A stretch of 64,000 nt of DNA from assembly GCF_041296385.1 (NCBI RefSeq), contig NC_091015.1, forward strand, positions 51,278,345-51,342,344. Direction: 5' to 3'. The stretch is from Aphelocoma coerulescens. Lineage: Eukaryota; Chordata; Aves; Passeriformes; Corvidae. Below the pieces are notes generated by a model, which worked only from the letters and a program-made list of their open reading frames with translations, was not told where the DNA came from and ran no database searches. The translations under genes were made by a program, and so were the position numbers. Positions 26,057 through 36,884 of the stretch are shown here, piece by piece. Position 1 is the first letter of the stretch. Every line of letters starts with the position of its first letter.

Positions 26057-29000
26057 GTAATTGCCTTCATGGTCATGGAGAACAAAAAGCAGAAGCAGTA
26101 CAGTGTTTGGAACTTCTCTAGTTTGCATCTGACATCCCTGTAAATTCTGAAAACAATCTAGATACTTTTCAGATTTGAGGGTAATATGCTTGTTCCCATT
26201 GAAACTGAGCAAGGTGTATGTCTGCTGACTAGTAAAGATACTGTTTCTGTCTTGAGAGAGCTTGGTATCTGTGATGCTAAAATGCTTCATCATAAAAATG
26301 GATTTTAAATTGCTATATACAGTGAAGTCATTTTATCTAACGCAGAACCATTCAGTATTATCCAAGAACAGTAATGTTCCTCTGGTTTGAAGGGAAAATA
26401 TACTCAATTTTATTCTTAAAATGCTTTTTGTCATGCTGGAAGGTCTTACTTTTGAATATTGTCTGACTGAGAAATTTTCTTCCTGTGTTTGAGACATACT
26501 TATATTTCTTCTCTGAGTAAAAATGCCGGATGAGATGTTTGGAAAAAAATGTAAATAGCAAAACTGATTTATGAGCCTGTTTGTTATCTGACATGACTTT
26601 AACCTTTTGCTTTGTGTAGCAATTTACTAAGTTAGAAGGTAATTCCTTAATTGTTATGTCACAAAACCCCCATATAACATCAAGTACTGCCAGATCTCTC
26701 AAGAATTCCAGGACAAGTTCTCCCATTGTATTTTTTTAACCATTTTAAGAGTATGGAGAAGACTTCTTTTGTACATAAGGATGTGTGTGTTTAGATTAAC
26801 AAGCAACACTTGGTCAAGGATATAAAAAAGTAAAAAAAATAAAATCTAGGCCAGGAGGTCTTAGAGATTTTTCCTTTCAAGTAACAGCTCTTTAAAGAGC
26901 TTCTAAGGAGAAAAAGGCAGGGACTCAGCAAAGTGAAAGTTTTGTTCATGTTTTGCCTGTTCACAGTGCTGTTGTTTTGTTTGTAGTTCAGATTCATGTG
27001 ACTGTTGAGGGAGTCTGTTTGGATGAAGGATTTGAAATGTTGTGATCTTCAGTGATTTCACTTTTCTAAACATGTCTCTTTTGAAGACATTAATTGCATT
27101 AATTGACCAGGAGTGCCTATTTTCAGAGGTGAGCACCTGTCTCTGCACCCAGGGAGTCATCTTGTCCCTTTTGGAGACAGCAGGCTGTGGAGATGGTAAA
27201 CCGGCTTACGTTGCTGTTTGGGGGCAGTGAAGCTGGCAGAGTGCTGGTGCATCACAGTCCATTCCAAGGCATGGTCTGTTTGTAGCAACAGTCTTGCCCT
27301 TATGCACCAGGTTTTCTCAGTCCTGTACATTCATATCCTTTTGTCTTTCTCTGTATACTTCTCTCATTTGTCCTGAAGAACTCTCCTTACCCACACTTAA
27401 AACGAAAAAGGAGCAGCAATTTGCTTCATCTACAAGCAGAAGGAAAGGCACCGTAGAACAATTTCATTTCCAGCATTTTCTTAACTCAGAGAAGAATGAG
27501 AATTCCTTTTCAGTCTGGTCATAAGGCAAATCAGTAAGTACAAATGGTCCCCAGATTCAGGAAATAAATATCTGCTTTTTATCAGTCTCTGTGTGCAGAC
27601 CCAGGACTGGTTCAAAACTCAAAGTCTGTGGGATACATACTTCTGTAAAACCATCCTCCTGGTTCACAGCAAGCCCAAGTCACTGCTGCTAGAAGTTATT
27701 TCTGTAGTGAGGTAATGCCTCTTCACAGGTTTCTCTCATTCCCAAAATGAGTTTTGAAGCTGGGATACTGTCATTTTTAGTATTATGTTACTCCTTTTAA
27801 TTATTAGTAGCAGGCCTTCTAAAGTCACAGGCAGAGATGATTTCTTCCTTCAGTCCCTAGACTGTTCAGAATCACAAGACAGCACTGGTCAGCTCTGTTG
27901 AGATCCATATGTGGAAAGTCTCAGTTTTCCACCTGTCTCTGCTTGCATGCATGTTATAGGTACACAAAGACCTGCTCAGATTTAGTTACTAAGGTCCAGG
28001 GTCTTGTCTGACATCTCAGGATTATCAGTTTGAGATTCTTGAGGTATATTTTAGAGCCATGTTCAAAATTGCTACTTAATTCATTTTAATTTGAAAGTGC
28101 CCCTCTCAGCTGAGATAGTTTCTGCCACTGAATGAATCAGCTGCAGGTTTTTATGGCTGATTATTCCTATGTGATAATGTTTCATAGCAACAAAGTGATG
28201 CTGAGCCCTTGCTGCAAGTTGGTCTTGCTCCAAATGGTCTTAAAATTCTAATTGAATCTGTAAATAGAGCTCTTTTTTTTTGCTTTTAGCCTTGCTATTT
28301 GTAGGGAGATGAGAAGTTGTACTCACTACATGTTGTCAAAGCTGTTACACCACTGAGATTAAACTGTTGGTTTTCTGTTCTGACTGTAGTTCCAAAGGCC
28401 AAACTACCAAGTCTCAGAAAAAAGGTCTTAAATGAGTAAGTAAATAAAGGTATTTGTTCATGTTTGTTGGTATTGTTGATATTTGCTGATATTCCTTTCT
28501 CCTTACACATCAGAATTCAATTGACAACCTCTTCCATTTCAAATGTGAATTTTTTTGAGGTGTCACAGATGCCCACTGAATTTGTGAAGCTGTAAGCATT
28601 GGGTTACACTGATACTTTTGGAGAACAGTACTGCACTGATGGAACTATGCACATCCCAGTGTATAGGAATTACTGCTTTGTAGTCTTCACGTTGGGATTC
28701 ATATTCTGACTCACTTTCTCAGCTGACAGAAGGACTTGATAGAATCACTGAGTGCCACTGTGTAGAGCATGGCTTGTTCTTCCTCTCTGGTGAAGAACAG
28801 AACTTTCCAAGGGCTTTGCATTCCTTAAAGACATAAGCAGTTTTGGAAGTATTCCTTAGGCTGCTTTTACATGACTGCATAAAATTGGGAGGTGTGTTAT
28901 TGCTGCAAAGCTCAATTACTTGCATATGACACAAAGAGTTCAGCATTACCTGCAGTATTTTGTCTCAAAAGTGAATTTTGCTCACAGTTAAAGATTCTCT

Positions 29001-32000
29001 TTTTGTCAGCTTGGACAGGCCAATTATGTTCCCAAGAAGTTGAAGCAGGTCAGCAGCTAAGGCTAAACTCTGGGCTGTGCTCTGATGCAGGGATCTGCTG
29101 TGGCTATAAAAGCTGATGTGAGAATTCCATGGTTTGCTTCCAGCAGCTTTGATGAAGAACTCTTTTTATAGCTAGGGCAGGTAATGGTGTTCCAAAACAG
29201 AGAAAATGGTGTGTAATTTTGTGAATACCCATCCAGAGAAAAGACAGATAAAGAGGGCTTGAGGAGGATGTATAGGTCTTTATTTTTTTTTTAAGATACA
29301 GTTTTAATGAAAGCTTTTTAGGTGTTGGCAGCATATCCAAACACCTGCTGCAATGTTTAATTAAAATACTCCAGCTGAATAGAAAGCTTTCCTTCTGACC
29401 TTTATTGAAAAGCAAAGGATTATTTGACTTTGATAGTTCTGACAAAAAAACCCCTTAGTTTTTACAGGAAAAAATGCAGGTGATGAGTTCCCAATATGAA
29501 AAATAGTCAGTTGTGATTTTTTCCTACACAATTGTTTCAGATTAGCTAGTTTTATTGGACCCTTTTCAATTAATTCGTTTTGATTAAAGTTGCACAGGAA
29601 TAGAGACGACAATTAATCTGCAGCTTAGAGTGTGACATATTGCAATACCGTTTGTTTTTTCTCTGATGAGTCATGGCTGTGACATTTTGTTTATTATTTA
29701 ACATTCCATGATTCACCTTTTGGTCCAGATTAAAAAATGTGCCATGTCCTATAGAATTTACTTACAACTTCAAGAGAAGTAGAGCAAAGCAAACCACTTA
29801 GAACAGGGTGAATGCAATACAGTAGGAAGAAAGCTGTGCATTGCACTAAAATCTTGACTCATTCAAAGAAGGTGCATTGGCAGTGTGGTGAAACACTGTG
29901 TTTTGTTTAAATCATGTTTATTCAGTTATGGTTTTTTATTTATCTTGGTGTTGTGAGGCAAAGAGATTTTTCAGTAGGATGAATGTTCTTGTGAATCAGC
30001 TTTGAAAACATCATAAGACTGCTGCATGTAAAGCCAGGGAGTTATGAGAGAAGTAAGCGAATAGCTGGAAATACAATGCCACACATCTGGTTGGAGAACT
30101 TGTTATTCACAGTTAAGGTCAAAAGCTAAAGTGTGTGTCATCTTGAAGAATGACTGACCGAGACTTCAGTCTGAGAACTAAACACCAGTTACCTTTTTCG
30201 TTTCTTGCTGTCAAGGCGACAGACAAGAACATCAATTTCAATGTTTAAAATAGTTTAAATTCTAATGTAGATGCAACATACCTCTTCCATCACCCATTCA
30301 TAAACTGGAAAAAAAAAGTCAGATAAGTCTAATAGTCTTTCAGTCTCCAGAACCCCACCCCACATTTTCAGGAAAATCATCTGTATGGCTTGTTGAAGTA
30401 TAGTGGATTTGCTTTCATATGTGTATGTTTTGGTATCTTTGCTGAATCTGTCCACAACTCGGAAGTTTTATATCTGTTCACTTTGGCTTGGACTAGGACA
30501 AATGAGGTTTGGTTGAGGCAGGAGCAAAAAGTTCTGAAAATCTGTGAGGCCCGCAGCAGGTGACAATTTCTGTTTATCACTGATCTAACAGTAGTTTTAA
30601 AACCCTGGCAGGAACATTGCTTCATATCTCATTACTAATCATCAGGTTGCTAGTCAGGTAACCAAGGAGGAGTTTCTGAGCCCTGGCAAACTGAATTCCT
30701 TACAATGCATAGGTACATGTGCCATAATTTTCTTGTATCTTTTTTTCTCAGAGAAAAATGTATGACTTAAATGTGGAAAGAAGTATGAGTTTTGCAGATT
30801 AATAGAAAATGGCAATTTTTTCCCCCTTCCTTGATGTGGAACATTAGGGCATTTTGACAATAAACTATACCTGTCAGTATGGAAGCCGATATGTAACATT
30901 AGCAATCAGCTAAGAGCCACTTCATATGGCTTGTATTAATCATACTGTCAATTTTAATTCCATGGGCATCCTTCTTTCCACTTTTCACTTGGAATTTATT
31001 TCACAGCATGATCAAAGCTCTACTGTTCATTACATTCAGCATTAGCTAATTTGGCTTTTGGCAACTCTCATCCCAGTTCCTATTAAATGCTGGCCATGAA
31101 CTGAGATAAGCGTTGTGCCAAAACATTTCAGGATTATCAAATGGTAACATAGAGATAGGTGCATTATCATGCTAGTTTGAAGACTGTTGGGTTACCACAA
31201 AATTAACCATTAGCAGATACTTACAACCTCCAAAACAAATTTACACCTACAGTGATTTTTTTCATGTCTTCGGAATTGACTACAGGATTAAACAAATGTG
31301 AGAAAAATCATGTTTCTGTAACATTTCTGAAACGCTTGTTTGTGTATGCTGTAGTTTTATAGAGACTTTTATACAGACAGTTTTGCAGGTGTGCTGTATC
31401 ATAAAATATTTTGGGTTACAGAATATGCTGTGTTTATACAGCAAGATTATTAGGGCAACTGTTTTTTCCCAAGCTGCAGTCAGTTAGGAGCCTGTGTACA
31501 AGACTGATACCAAAAGATCTTTTATTTAGAATTTTTTCTTTCAGCAGGTGTTTCTAGAACCTTCCAGAATCCTTAATTTGTAGTGATAGTTATAAAAATG
31601 ACAGTTTCCCTGGAGAGAGGGGAAAATGCTTCTTGGGTATGTAAGTAAAACACCCTCTCTACTACCACTTGGCCCTCTTTTGTTCATACTTCAGTCTTGA
31701 AGAAGTAATCTGAAGGTAGACTTAAAATTCCAGTGTAAAAGATCTATGAAAAGCCTTGAACAGATATGTAAATGGTGAGAAGTAATGAACCTAGTGGCTT
31801 TTTCCCAGTATCAGATAAGTTGGTGACAAAATTTCTGTAGGTTTTGGGCTGCCTCACATCTTAATTTTTATTGTTGGAGAAAGTTACAGAGAACAGCTGG
31901 GGTTCTAAATCTTTTCAAAAAGTCTGATAAAACCAGATAATGCTGCAGTTCATTACTGGCTGAATACGATATGTAACAGCTGTGGTTTAAACATTAGTAA

Positions 32001-32755
32001 AAATAAATTATAAATAATTAGAAAATTTGTTTTTAAAAAAATACTGAATGACTAGAAAGCATAATAGTATCATAAGACAGAAAAATAGTCACAGTTACGT
32101 AACTGACCAGATTACTTGTCCTTTTGAGTTTATTCGTGTATATTTTGATAGAATATTTATTTATTTGACTTACATTTAAATTTGTATCTAGTTTAAATAC
32201 TTCCTAGGGCTTTCCAAGAGCAGGACTAAGTTTCAGAAATAGGATTGGCTTGCTGTACTTGCTTTCCAACCAGTCTTGTAGAGATCTTTTTGAAAACAGG
32301 AGAGTACAAAAATATGTAAGGGCAGAAGAGATCAGCTTCCTCACTAGATGATGATGTTTGCAGTATTTTATTTTTTGCTTTGCTTAACTCATTGCTTCTG
32401 CAGTTACTTCCTGGAAACATGAGCACTGAATCTGTTTCCTTAGAGATTATCTTAACTTTTTTTTTTTAAATGAAAAAACCTTTCTTGTTGTCTTACTTAT
32501 TAGTCTCTTGCTTAAGCGTACTCGTGTGGAATTTTTTTTTTCTTCCTTCCATTTTGATAGTATGTGAAGCAATTGTAGCATTCAGAATAAATTCACTTCT
32601 TCTGAGAGAAACCAATTCAGTAGTCTTGAGGCATAGGACCAAGACTTACCTGGTGTAGTGGTTTGGTCCAAAATATTCATTACTGTTTACCTTCTGTGAG
32701 ATAAGAATTAGGAGAAACGCAAAGCAGGCACCAAACTTGAAAGAATATAAAGAAG

Positions 32756-32761
32756 TTTATT
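32756..32761 (-). promoter_or_regulatory. Candidate polyadenylation signal of the LTR (AATAAA, minus strand)
   Basis: TTTATT on the + strand reads AATAAA on the minus strand, about 100 bp before the proposed LTR 3' end. This supports the minus orientation. Confidence 0.5.
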
Positions 32762-32887
32762 AAGAGACCTAAAAGAAGAAAAAAAAATTCATACCACACC
32801 TTTAGAACTCTTCTCCTCCCCCCCGCTTCCTCCCTTCTCCCACTGCCAATGTAAAAAGACAACCCTTAAGATGTTCAGTCTGTTTAC

Positions 32888-33025
32888 CACTTCCGTAATA
32901 ACCTTGTTCAGTCCATATAGGAAGAGGAGTCTCTCTTGCCCATGCTATGAAAACAGTATCACAACGAGACAGCCGCCCACTTCCAAATAACTTTGTTCAG
33001 TCCATTTAGGAAGAGGAGTCTCTCT
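32888..33025. repeat. Direct repeat pair of about 49 bp inside the LTR
   Basis: Copy 1 (32888-32936) and copy 2 (32978-33025) both run from CACTTCC through TTGTTCAGTCCAT to GGAAGAGGAGTCTCTCT. They differ by one indel and a few substitutions and are offset by 90 bp. They fall towards the polyadenylation-signal end of the element. Confidence 0.85.
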
Positions 33026-33154
33026 GCTCGCATGTGAGTCCCTTCCCCCAACTTGCAGCTGTTCCCACAACTGCTTTCGAGGGTCCACTCTTGAAGGTTT
33101 TTGGGGTACAATTTTAAGGTTGAGCCATTCAGAAACAAAAGTTCTCTTCACCCA

Positions 33155-33315
33155 TCTCTGGGAGCATTTCATCTCTAAGAACAGAGGCCCTTCTCCTTCC
33201 CTGGGAGCAAAGGGTCTTCCTCATCTTCATCTTTAGGACTATCTCTGGGAGCATCTCTAGGAACTGAGGTTATCTCCTTTCCCATTTGGAGCAAAAGTCC
33301 TCATTGCTTTCATCT
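33155..33315. repeat. Degenerate tandem duplication of about 80 bp inside the LTR
   Basis: Copy 1 (33155-33233) and copy 2 (33241-33315) both open with ATCTCTGGGAGCAT, continue through TCTC-AGGAAC-type and CTCCTT-CCC blocks and GGAGCAAA, and close on TTCATCT. They are more diverged than the 49-bp pair. In retroviral LTRs such duplications are often enhancer repeats; that role is inference here. Confidence 0.65.
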
Positions 33316-35880
33316 CTCCCTGTTCAAACTTCTCATGAAATTACAGCTGCCTCAGCATCTGCCTATCTCAGCGCAGGTGCTTTTGCTCACAAGTTGAACA
33401 CTCCACCCCCCATATCTTCATGAAATTACAATGGGATACTCTGATATATCATAGCTTCACAACAGAATTTCAGCTTTAAGCATCTCCTCTTTCTCTTCCT
33501 TCAGGTTTTCAGCTCTTTACAGCACTAAAAGGGTTAATCTCCCCTCGGCCTTGCAGCTGGAATGTGGCTTATCGCTGTTGGTCACATGATCTGTGCCGGA
33601 CAGCGATGCAGCTTCAGCTCAATCTTGGCTGCAGTGGAGGGGGAGGGGGGGTTCCGACCCGCTCCAGCTGCCCACAGCCCTGCGGGGGGGGGTTCCATGG
33701 CTGGAACAGGTCCATCGACTCCAGGATGGCCGTGGCCCGGCCTGGCCTGGCCCGAGCAGGACCTGGGCCAGGCCCGCTGGCCCCCGCACGGGGCCCACAG
33801 CCACCTGTCCCAGCACCAGAAACGAGACAGAGAGGCTCTGCCTTGGGGTTTTCTATTCTTAAGTGTGGATCACAGAGGCGGTCACAACCTTAAGTGGCTT
33901 AAAGAATTGTCCATATTCAAGCTGGCCAGCTGATAGGTTCGGTTAGGTCACAGAGGAAACTGTAAACACCCCTTTGCAAGAACATCACTTCCAGGACTAT
34001 GCTTGCTAACCCATGATACCTGGAAAGAGGTGTGTTTCAGTGCTTCTAGAGGCCAGAGCTGCTAAAATGAACCCATATTCTCATGAAGCAGCTTAATACT
34101 TGCAGTTGAAATATACCTCAGAATGGTACATTAAAGCCTGGTATCTTTTTCAGCATAGATTTCTACTTGTGATGTTTGACAGTGGATTAGTAATAAAAAT
34201 ACAGACCAGGATTCCTGCACTACTTAAAACAGTTTCTGAATTGTAAATGCAAGGAAACGCTGTGCAAGCTGGCATTCTTCCTTTCAAACTCGTGAATTTA
34301 GTACATGTCACATTCAACCACCTCTAGGAAAAAAAAAAGCATTGTGATTCATCCATTAAATTTTAAGATTGAGATTCAGCAAATGACTTGAGCATTATCA
34401 GGCTTAAATATTTCCCTGAATCTAAAAATATTCGTAGATATTCTTAAAATGAAACATAAGCTTAAGAACTCCGTTGAGCGGGTCTAGGTTTTGAACATGC
34501 TGGTGCGGTCAGTAGAAGGTGGGTGATCTGCTCCTGCCCTTCTGACAGTCAGCGAAACGTTCTGGCAGAAATGAAGCTACCAGGTTTCCTTGGGCAGCCT
34601 TTGTGTGTGTGTGCTCAGAATCTAAGAGGAAGAAACGGATGTTCTATTACAGATGATAAATGGACCAGATAATGCTGTCTCTGCTCACGCTCCCTGACAC
34701 GTTTTGTAATACTCTTCTGCTCACTTGCATCTACCTCAGCCACATTTTAATGGGACAGGCTGAAACTCTCCCTGCTGGATGGGTTCTTTTTAAGTTTGGA
34801 GTTTTGAGCCTTTCTATTTAACATAAAGGCCTTCCACCTTCTGTGGAAGTTGAAGATCTGTAAGTAAAGAAATAAATATAGGCTATTTATAAATACATAA
34901 AAATGAGATTGTTATGTTGAGGCATTGTATCTGTGCTCTGAAGTAGCAGTGTGAAGGCTGACGGAAGTTTAACTCTGATCTAAGTATGTGCTTTAGGATG
35001 CTCCTATTAGAAGACTGTCCCAACTTGGTAAAGCTACAAGCTTCTGAAACATCTCTGGTTTATGTGCTTTGTAGTGTCTTAAAGGAGCACATCAGGTGTA
35101 AGTGCATGAACTTTTCACCTGTACTGAGCATATTTCAGTTGAGAACTGAGACAGATTTCACTGTGCTGAAGTGGCAAGAGACATTGGATCTGAGGCAAGA
35201 AGACTGCACTTCAGTTGTAGTGTTTCCCTGGAGTTTCAGCAGGGAGGAGGCTGAAATGAGGGAGAAATGGGCTATGCTGCTTTGGGAATAAATAAATAGG
35301 GTAGATGGAGCTTACAGATTGTGGCAGGTGTTCAGATTGTGGGTGTGTGCCTGTGGATGTTTGTGGAAAAGAAAATTAATGGGAGAGGTGAAGAAGCCAT
35401 GAAATAGACCAACATGTAATAACTTTTTTGTCATCCCCTTCCCCCCTCAGGATTTTGGACATGTCTGTGGATAAAATAAAAATTTTGAAAGAAAAATTCC
35501 ATAATAATATATGGGATATGTGATTTCAAAGGCAGCATTTATTGGATTAGCAGAAGAAAGGCCCTTTTTAAAGTCCCTGAGCTGTGATAATTCTTCTCCC
35601 TTAGCAAGACTCTATTGAAGCCACTTCAGTCAACAGGAGGGAAGGAAGGTTTGGTCATGCTTTCTTCTTAGGTATATTGCAGAAATACTTGCTCATAAAT
35701 TTATTGCTGTCTATTAAAGACAGTTTAATTTATTTCAGCTTCCTGAGCTTTATGAAAATTTTTCTTTGCCTGTATTGCTCCCTTGACAGAATTATTTTTC
35801 ACTTTACTCCTGCCTTTTTTTCTCCTCTTAGAAAGATGCAAGACCCACAAAGCTAAAAACTGTTGCCACAAACAGACAAT

Positions 35881-35925
35881 TTGGTTTTGTGGGGTTTTTT
35901 TGTTTGGTTTTTTTTTTTTTGTCTG
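35881..35925. repeat. GT/T-rich low-complexity tract
   Basis: ttggttttgtgggg followed by T runs broken by single G or GG. Low-complexity DNA of the same style as 1712-1830. Confidence 0.7.
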
Positions 35926-36839
35926 TTCTTAGTGTTTGAACTTAGCTTATTTTAATGTCAGAATACTGTGATCTGGAGTCCTAGCAAGGAAGCTAATGAT
36001 CTCCCTGCCTTCTGCTCTGACAGCAACATGATTCTGTTGTGATGCCTTTCCTTTGGCAAAGGCCAGCAGAGTACAGAGGTTCCAAGTGAGGTGCCAGTCT
36101 CGGGTGTTGGCTTTTGTGTAGGGTTCCTCACCTGTGCAGAGTTAGTAACCAAAGACCACCTTGCTTCAGAGTGTGGACTGGTTTTGGGCCGGTCTAGGTC
36201 CAGATTTCTGATTTTAATTGAAAGTTTCTATAAATAGTAGATTATAGAATAGGCTTTTGATGCAAAATGTTATTAATGTCTCCCCAGGCTGACGTTTGGC
36301 ATACACTTCATCAGCTAACCAGCAACACAGCTACTGCTTATGTTATTTTCTTTCTTTTTTTCTTCATTTGAGCAGATTTTGTCAGGAATTGCTGTGGTAA
36401 AACCAGTATAGAAATCAAATTAGCTGTTCATAACTCCAGGAATTTAACCCTCATTTGCAGTTTCTGTTTTAGAAGAGGTGAGATTGGGGACCCACTGCTG
36501 CAAAACACAGCTGCTGCTTCTGATCTTGTTGGTGGCTTTGCAGAACAGAATAGTTCTGGCTCGCCAAGCACCTGGCACAGGACCACAGGAGTTTGACGGC
36601 AGTGCATTTATCAGGGGGAAGAGATTCAGAGCTGTTTCTGTGCTTGCTTGGCACATTGCAAAATAAGAGGGGACTTTGCTGTTGGCATTGAAGAGCTTAC
36701 AGCTTGTGGGAATGTTACCCCAGGTTTTTGCTCGCAGTGGAATAGTCCTCTTGTGATCATAAAGGGCATATTCTTGGAAAAAACGCTGCTTTTTAATGGT
36801 TGCAGTTAGAAATAATGGTTGGGTTTGTAACCTGATTGC

Positions 36840-36884
36840 AAAAAAAAAAAAAAATCAAACAAAAAAAAACCAAACCAAAAACCA
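36840..36884. repeat. A-rich tract (A15 followed by CAAA-type sequence)
   Basis: Fifteen A, then tcaaac, nine A, and ccaaaccaaaaacc. It is the strand complement of the GT/T-rich tracts elsewhere. It could be a degenerate retroposon tail, but no body is recognisable. Confidence 0.7.

Larger units (their letters stand above)
21851..32653 (+). other. ANO10: ANO10 intron, middle part, no gene recognised
   Basis: AT-rich non-coding sequence between the CR1 relic and the LTR. Open frames up to 122 codons (minus strand, 26358-26726) have the amino-acid mix of chance frames and no motif I know. Two short perfect inverted repeats occur, at 22759-22782 and 25017-25041. A somewhat more GC-rich patch lies at 23580-23840. 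I see no exon, RNA gene or intact transposon. Confidence 0.6.
32654..34017 (-). mobile_element. Probable solo LTR of an endogenous retrovirus, antisense to ANO10
   Basis: A compositionally distinct block of about 1.36 kb. The left edge, tgtagtggtttgg, reads as an LTR terminus (ccaaaccactaca) on the minus strand. A minus-strand AATAAA (TTTATT at 32756-32761) lies about 100 bp from that end, where an LTR polyadenylation signal is expected. The right half has a GC-rich, CpG-containing block (about 33590-33830), suiting a promoter region. Two internal duplications are present. The text resembles songbird LTR repeats I remember, but I cannot name the family. The hexamer ACCTGG occurs at 32648-32653 and 34018-34023, consistent with a target-site duplication. 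However, the right edge does not show the canonical CA, so that boundary is uncertain. No gag, pol or env-like frame is visible, hence solo LTR. The open frames of 109-123 codons inside it follow the high GC and are not credible genes. Confidence 0.7.

Noticed and set aside
26358..26726. 122-codon minus-strand frame
   Set aside because: Lys/Phe/Ser-rich low-complexity translation, no motif, no splice or promoter context; a chance frame in AT-rich DNA.
33562..33933. Open frames of 89-123 codons on the + strand and 65 codons on the minus strand
   Set aside because: They lie in the GC-rich part of the LTR, overlap in three frames, and are rich in Gly, Pro, Ala and Trp as expected from GC-rich DNA with few stops. 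No known protein resemblance.
36444..36666. Frames open on both strands over the same 200 bp
   Set aside because: Mutually overlapping frames with unrelated translations and no known protein. Simultaneous openness is a local composition effect.
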